Position numbers and translations under genes: made by a program. Shown here in pieces: positions 59,585-64,000 of a DNA stretch of 64,000 bases. A model generated the notes under the pieces. That model was not told the origin of the DNA. It made no database searches and saw only the letters and a list, made by a program, of their open reading frames with translations. The DNA comes from Hyphomonadaceae bacterium JAD_PAG50586_4 (GTDB lineage Bacteria > Pseudomonadota > Alphaproteobacteria > Caulobacterales > Aquidulcibacteraceae): NCBI GenBank assembly GCA_023242925.1, contig CP096134.1, forward strand, positions 124,001 through 188,000, written 5' to 3'. Positions within the stretch are counted from its first letter, which is position 1. Each line of letters starts with the position of its first letter.

Positions 59585-61357
59585 CTAGTTCGCCGCAACG
59601 CTCTGCGCAGCTACCCAATCCCGCACCCGCGTCTCCAGCACATCCAGCGGCAACGCACCCGCGCCGAGAACCGTGTCGTGGAACGCGCGCACGTCGAAGC
59701 GTTCGCCCAGCGCCGCCGTCGCATCACGCCGCAGCCCCTGCAAACGCAGCTCGCCAATCTTGTACGCGAGTGCTTGGCCCGGCGTTGCGATGTAGCGCTC
59801 GAGCTCCGTCTGGATGTTGTGCGGCGAGAGCGCGGAATTTTCCGCAAAGCAGCGCCGCGCTTGTTCGATGTCCCAGCCCATCCAGTGGATGCCGGTGTCC
59901 GCCACCAAGCGGCACGCGCGCCACATCTCGTAGCTCAAGCGCCCGAAGCGCTCGTACGGCGTGCGATACATGCCCATCTCTTCGCCGAGCGATTCCGAAT
60001 AGAGCCCCCAACCTTCGACGAACGCAGTGTAGAACGTGTTGCGCCGGAAATAGGGAAGCTCGCCTTGCTCCTGCGCGAGTGCGATCTGCAAATGGTGGCC
60101 GGGCACGGCCTCGTGGATCGTCAGGGCCGGCAATTCATAGAGCGGGCGTTGATCAAGCCGCGTCGTGTTCACCCAATAGGCGCCGGCCATGCCAAGGCGC
60201 GGGCTGCCTTGCGTGTAATACGCGGTAGTCTGGCCCTCCGCGGATTCCGGCGGAATGACGCGAATATCGTACGGCAGGCGCGGTAGTGTGCCGAACAGGC
60301 GCGGCAATTGCCCGTCGGCGCGCTTGGCGATCTCCGACGCCTTCTCGATCAGATCTTCCGGCGAGGTCGCATAAAATTGCGGATCGGTGCGCAGGAAGCG
60401 TTGGAATGCAACGAAATCGCCACGGAAGCCGCTCGCCGCAATCTCACGCTCCATTGCCGCACGAATGCGCGCCACTTCCGACAAGCCGAGCGCGTGAATT
60501 TCTTCCGGCGTCATTTCCGTCGTCGTGTAGGCGCGCACGAGATATTGGTAATATTCGCGCCCGCCCGGCGTGCTCGAAATGCCAATGCCTTGGCGCGCCG
60601 CCGGCAGATATTCGTTTTCCAGGAATGTCACCAGCGCCCGATGCTCGGGCAGAATCTGTTGCTCAACGATCTCACGCGCCCGCGCGCGATAGCGCTCCTG
60701 CTCGGCGGCCGGGATTGTCGCCGGCATTTGCGCGAGCGGGGTGGCGAGCGTGTTTGCCATCGTCGCGGTCTGCGCTCGCGCCGTCGCGATCGCGCGATCG
60801 ACGACGATGCGCGGCTGCGTGAAGCCGGTGGCGATGCCGCGCCGTGCATTGGTGATGTTTTGGCGATAGAAATTCGGCAGCGCCTCCAGGCGCGCGAGCC
60901 ATGCGTCCACATCATCCGCCGATTGGATCGGCGTCGTGTAGGCGAGATAATCGGCGAAGGAGAAGAAGCCTTCGCCATTGCTGATCGGCATGCGGCCCGT
61001 ATCAAAGCCGATGCGTTCGATTCGATTGCGAATGGTCCGCAGCAGGAGCGCATGGTTCAGCGCGTCCTCGCCACGCAGCCGGCGCGCATCGATGCGCTCC
61101 ACTTGCGCCAGCAGCGTTCGCAGTTCCGCCAGTTCCGCAGCGTCGCCCTCGGGCGACACGTTCGGCAACAGGCGTAACGCAGCGCGATCGCCCTCGGAAG
61201 CGGAGGTCACCGGATCAGATTGGCGGTCGATCCGCTCATAGGCGGCCATCGCCGCGGCGACGCGCGTATTGCCCCGCGCTTGTGCGAACGAGGAGCCCGC
61301 CAGCCCCGCAGACACCGCCAAAACCAGACCCGCCACCAAGAAGTTTCGCATCAGCAT
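59585..61357 (-). CDS. DUF885 family secreted metallopeptidase-like protein
   Basis: 590 residues with a signal peptide (cleavage near SSFAQA, residue 26). The DUF885 hallmark HEAVPGHHLQ and the downstream FVEGWGLYSESLGEEMG provide zinc ligands (H-x4-H with a distant Glu). The family has carboxypeptidase-like activity in a few studied cases. The N-terminal third is helical. Periplasmic or lipid-associated; substrate unknown. Confidence 0.85.
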   Translation of the reverse strand: MLMRNFLVAGLVLAVSAGLAGSSFAQARGNTRVAAAMAAYERIDRQSDPVTSASEGDRAALRLLPNVSPEGDAAELAELRTLLAQVERIDARRLRGEDALNHALLLRTIRNRIERIGFDTGRMPISNGEGFFSFADYLAYTTPIQSADDVDAWLARLEALPNFYRQNITNARRGIATGFTQPRIVVDRAIATARAQTATMANTLATPLAQMPATIPAAEQERYRARAREIVEQQILPEHRALVTFLENEYLPAARQGIGISSTPGGREYYQYLVRAYTTTEMTPEEIHALGLSEVARIRAAMEREIAASGFRGDFVAFQRFLRTDPQFYATSPEDLIEKASEIAKRADGQLPRLFGTLPRLPYDIRVIPPESAEGQTTAYYTQGSPRLGMAGAYWVNTTRLDQRPLYELPALTIHEAVPGHHLQIALAQEQGELPYFRRNTFYTAFVEGWGLYSESLGEEMGMYRTPYERFGRLSYEMWRACRLVADTGIHWMGWDIEQARRCFAENSALSPHNIQTELERYIATPGQALAYKIGELRLQGLRRDATAALGERFDVRAFHDTVLGAGALPLDVLETRVRDWVAAQSVAAN

Positions 61358-61484
61358 GCCTCCCGCTGGGATTTGTCTAGCCGGGGGCGATTTGGCGCAA
61401 GCCGCTTGATTGACTTGGGGGTTCCGGACCCTAATCTCCGCGCGCAGATTCCATGCACCATATCAAGCACAAGAGAGGGCGCAC

Positions 61485-61880
61485 ATGGCCGGCGCGACCC
61501 GCCCCGAAAGACCCTTATCGCCACACGTCAGCATCTGGCGTTGGCACGTCACGATGGCGACCTCGATCCTCCATCGCGTGACCGGTGTGGCTCTCTACGG
61601 CGGCATGATCCTCTTTTGCTTTTGGCTGATGGCGGTCGCCGCAGGGCCTGAAGCGTATGAGCCGTTCGGCGCATTCTTGGCGGGGCCCATCGGCCAGATC
61701 GGGCTTTATCTGATCGTGGCGGCGTTCGCCTACCACCTCGCCAACGGCGTTCGTCACTTGGTGTTCGACACCGGCAATGGCTTGAAGCCGGCCGATGCGG
61801 AAACCACCGCATGGTTCGCCATCCTGTTTGCCGTCGCAGCGCCGATCGGGCTGTGGGCGCTCGTGACGTTTGGGGGCTGA
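61485..61880 (+). CDS. sdhC: Succinate dehydrogenase cytochrome b556 subunit
   Basis: 131 residues from the ATG at 61485. RPERPLSPHVSIWRW and SILHRVTGVAL carry the conserved Ser and heme-ligand His of SdhC; three membrane helices with HLANGVRHLVFD, whose His is the heme axial ligand. Anchors SdhAB and reduces ubiquinone. sdhD begins 3 nt after the stop. Confidence 0.95.
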   Translation: MAGATRPERPLSPHVSIWRWHVTMATSILHRVTGVALYGGMILFCFWLMAVAAGPEAYEPFGAFLAGPIGQIGLYLIVAAFAYHLANGVRHLVFDTGNGLKPADAETTAWFAILFAVAAPIGLWALVTFGG

Positions 61881-61883
61881 GCC

Positions 61884-62273
61884 ATGAGCAAAGGGAAGAG
61901 CACCCCGCTTGGCCGCGTCCGCAATCACGGCGCCGCCGCTGAAGGCACCGGCCATTTCGTCGGCCAGCGCGTCTCCGCCATCGCGCTGCTGATCCTGGCC
62001 ACCTGGTTCGTGCTGAGCGCGGCGTTGACGATGGACGGGCCGACCTATTTGGCGGCGATCGATTTCCTCGTCTCGCCCGTAAATGCTGTGGGCGTGATCC
62101 TGCTCGTTATGGTCGCGCTCTATCACATGCGTATCGGCATGGGCGAAGTGATCAACGATTACATCGCCCGGCCGTTCACCAAGGTCGTGCTGTTGCTGCT
62201 GAACGCCCTCGTGCCGCTCGTCATCGCCGCCGGCGCTTTGTTCGCCGTGCTGCTCGTCAATTTCGGAGCCTGA
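61884..62273 (+). CDS. sdhD: Succinate dehydrogenase membrane anchor subunit
   Basis: 129 residues, three membrane helices. [18 protein letters not shown] opens the first helix, and [17 protein letters not shown] carries the conserved His and Asp near the quinone site. Pairs with SdhC. sdhA begins 4 nt downstream. Confidence 0.93.
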   Translation: MSKGKSTPLGRVRNHGAAAEGTGHFVGQRVSAIALLILATWFVLSAALTMDGPTYLAAIDFLVSPVNAVGVILLVMVALYHMRIGMGEVINDYIARPFTKVVLLLLNALVPLVIAAGALFAVLLVNFGA

Positions 62274-62277
62274 TCCT

Positions 62278-64000
62278 TTGGCCGCTGCTTACACGTGGAT
62301 CGATCACACCTTTGACGTCGTCGTCGTTGGCGCCGGCGGTTCGGGGCTTCGCGCCGCTCTCGGCAGCGCCCAAGCTGGTCTGAAAACGGCCTGCATCAGC
62401 AAAGTGTTTCCAACCCGCTCGCACACGGTTGCGGCGCAGGGCGGCATCTCCGCCTCGCTCGGCAATATGGGTGAGGATAAGTGGCAATGGCATATGTTCG
62501 ACACCGTGAAGGGGTCGGACTGGTTGGGCGACCAAGACGCGATCGAATATCTCACGCGCAATGCGCCGGCCGCTGTGTACGAACTTGAGCATTGGGGCGT
62601 GCCGTTCTCGCGCACCGAGGAAGGCAAAATCTATCAGCGCGCGTTCGGCGGCATGACGCGCAATTTCGGCGAAGCGCCGGTGCAGCGCACCTGCGCCGCC
62701 GCTGACCGCACCGGCCACGCCATGCTGCACACGCTCTATGGCCAATCGCTGCGCCACGACGTCGATTTCTTCATCGAGTATTTCGCGCTCGATCTCATCA
62801 CGGATAGCGAAGGCGCCTGCCGCGGTGTCACCGCTTGGAAGCTTGATGACGGCACGCTGCATCGCTTCCGCGCGCAAACCGTCGTGCTCGCCACCGGCGG
62901 CTACGGTCGCGCGTATCTCAGCTGCACGTCAGCGCACACCTGCACCGGCGACGGCAACGCGATGGTGCTGCGCGCCGGCCTGCCGCTGCAGGACATGGAA
63001 TTCGTGCAATTCCACCCGACCGGCATTTTCCCCGCCGGTTGCCTCATCACCGAAGGCGCGCGCGGCGAGGGTGGCTATCTCACCAATTCAAACGGCGAAC
63101 GCTTCATGGAGCGCTACGCGCCAACCGTGAAGGATCTGGCGCCGCGCGACATGGTGAGCCGCGCCATGACGCTCGAAATCCGCGAAGGCCGCGGCGTCGG
63201 CCCGAACAAGGATCACATCTTCCTGCATCTCGATCATCTCGATCCGAAGATGCTGCACGAACGCCTGCCGGGCATTAGCGAAAGCGCCAAGGTGTTCGCC
63301 GGCGTCGATGTCACGCGCGCGCCGATTCCGGTGCTGCCGACCGTCCACTACAATATGGGCGGCATCCCCACGAATTATCATGGCGAAGTGCTCACCAAGG
63401 TCGGCGGCGATCCGGATCTCGGTTGTGCCTGGTCTCATGGCCGTGGGCGAAGCAGCGTGCGTTTCGGTGCACGGCGCCAATCGCTTGGGCTCCAACTCCC
63501 TCATCGACCTTGTCGTGTTCGGCCGCGCGGTTGGCCTGCGCTGCGGCGACAAGCTGCAAGCCAACGCCACCCAGCCCGAGCTGCCGAAGGGTGAGAGCGA
63601 CAAGCACCTCGCGCGCTTCGATAAATTCCGCAACGCCAAGGGCGGCACGCCTACGGCGAAGCTGCGCGACAAGATGCAGCGCACAATGCAAGATACCTGC
63701 GCCGTCTATCGCACCGGCCCGGTGCTCGAAGAGGGCGTGCAGCGCATGGCCGCGATCTGGAAGGAAGCGCCTGACATTTCCGTCACCGATCGCTCGATGA
63801 TCTGGAACACCGATCTGGTCGAAACGCTCGAGTTCGACAATCTGATCGGGCAAGCCATCGTCACCGTGAACGGCGCCGCCAATCGCACCGAATCCCGCGG
63901 CGCGCACGCCCGCGAAGATTTCCCGGAGCGTGACGACACCGATTGGATGAAGCACACGCTCGCTTGGCTTGATCTCAACACCGGCGGCACGCGCATCGAC
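62278..64000 (+). CDS. sdhA: Succinate dehydrogenase flavoprotein subunit (frame break; cut by window end)
   Basis: Starts with TTG at 62278 ([17 protein letters not shown]). The FAD motif [12 protein letters not shown], the SHTVAAQGG His for covalent [12 protein letters not shown] and [21 protein letters not shown] are present. At about 63418-63421 one extra base shifts the frame; the second frame continues [20 protein letters not shown] and [15 protein letters not shown], through to the end of the window, so the C-terminus is missing. Oxidises succinate to fumarate. The break falls just before a strongly conserved block and is surely an artefact or local indel. Confidence 0.92.

Overview
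The window looks like a chromosomal segment of an alphaproteobacterium of the Caulobacterales/Hyphomonadaceae type. The evidence is the order dut, coaBC, ubiB, ubiE, mutM, enoyl-CoA hydratase, rpsT, dnaA, dnaN, recF, gyrB, a SAM-II riboswitch ahead of methionine genes, CcrM-type GANTC sites near dnaA and dnaN, high GC and several TonB/NodT-type envelope genes. I cannot name a genus from the sequence alone.

Layout. 1-10 kb: the end of an OmpA-like porin, a ZnuD-like TonB receptor with a Zur-like palindrome, an alpha-glucosidase, PhoD, an alpha/beta hydrolase, a DUF6624 protein, MoeB, a PH-domain membrane protein and a DUF599 protein. 10-27 kb: the replication-origin neighbourhood listed above, with a CYP153-like P450 and an ExoD protein between recF and gyrB. 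27-31.5 kb: two truncated genes head to head (ferritin/CDGSH and a DprA-like fragment), then a riboswitch-controlled methionine operon (small ACT-like protein, metX, metB). 31.5-38 kb: a TetR-MFP-RND operon with a divergent NodT outer-membrane factor. 38-46.7 kb: a GT41 (OGT-like) TPR glycosyltransferase directly downstream of a gene for a giant protein of about 2,115 residues, built almost wholly of 8-residue repeats. 46.9-51 kb: a divergent PEP carboxylase, tRNA-Ser(CGA), a [2Fe-2S] protein, rplU and rpmA. 51-64 kb: acetyltransferases, asd, rarD, a phosphatase, a serine hydrolase, pdxY, mcl/mch of the ethylmalonyl-CoA pathway, a DUF885 peptidase and sdhCDA, cut by the window end.

The most unusual content is the giant octapeptide-repeat protein and its glycosyltransferase neighbour. 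The octads carry a second rhythm: the terminal Gln of the octad is replaced by Asn, Asp or a small residue about every 3 or 4 octads, and D-x-x-E-F landmark octads recur at multiples of that step. This suggests a regular superhelix that the TPR glycosyltransferase may modify.

A strong caveat: about thirteen genes or gene halves are joined only by allowing single-base shifts, several in homopolymers and some in genes expected to be indispensable (rpmA, sdhA, ubiB). This looks like residual indel error of a long-read or draft assembly rather than real gene decay. I annotate those loci as single genes and give the position of each break.
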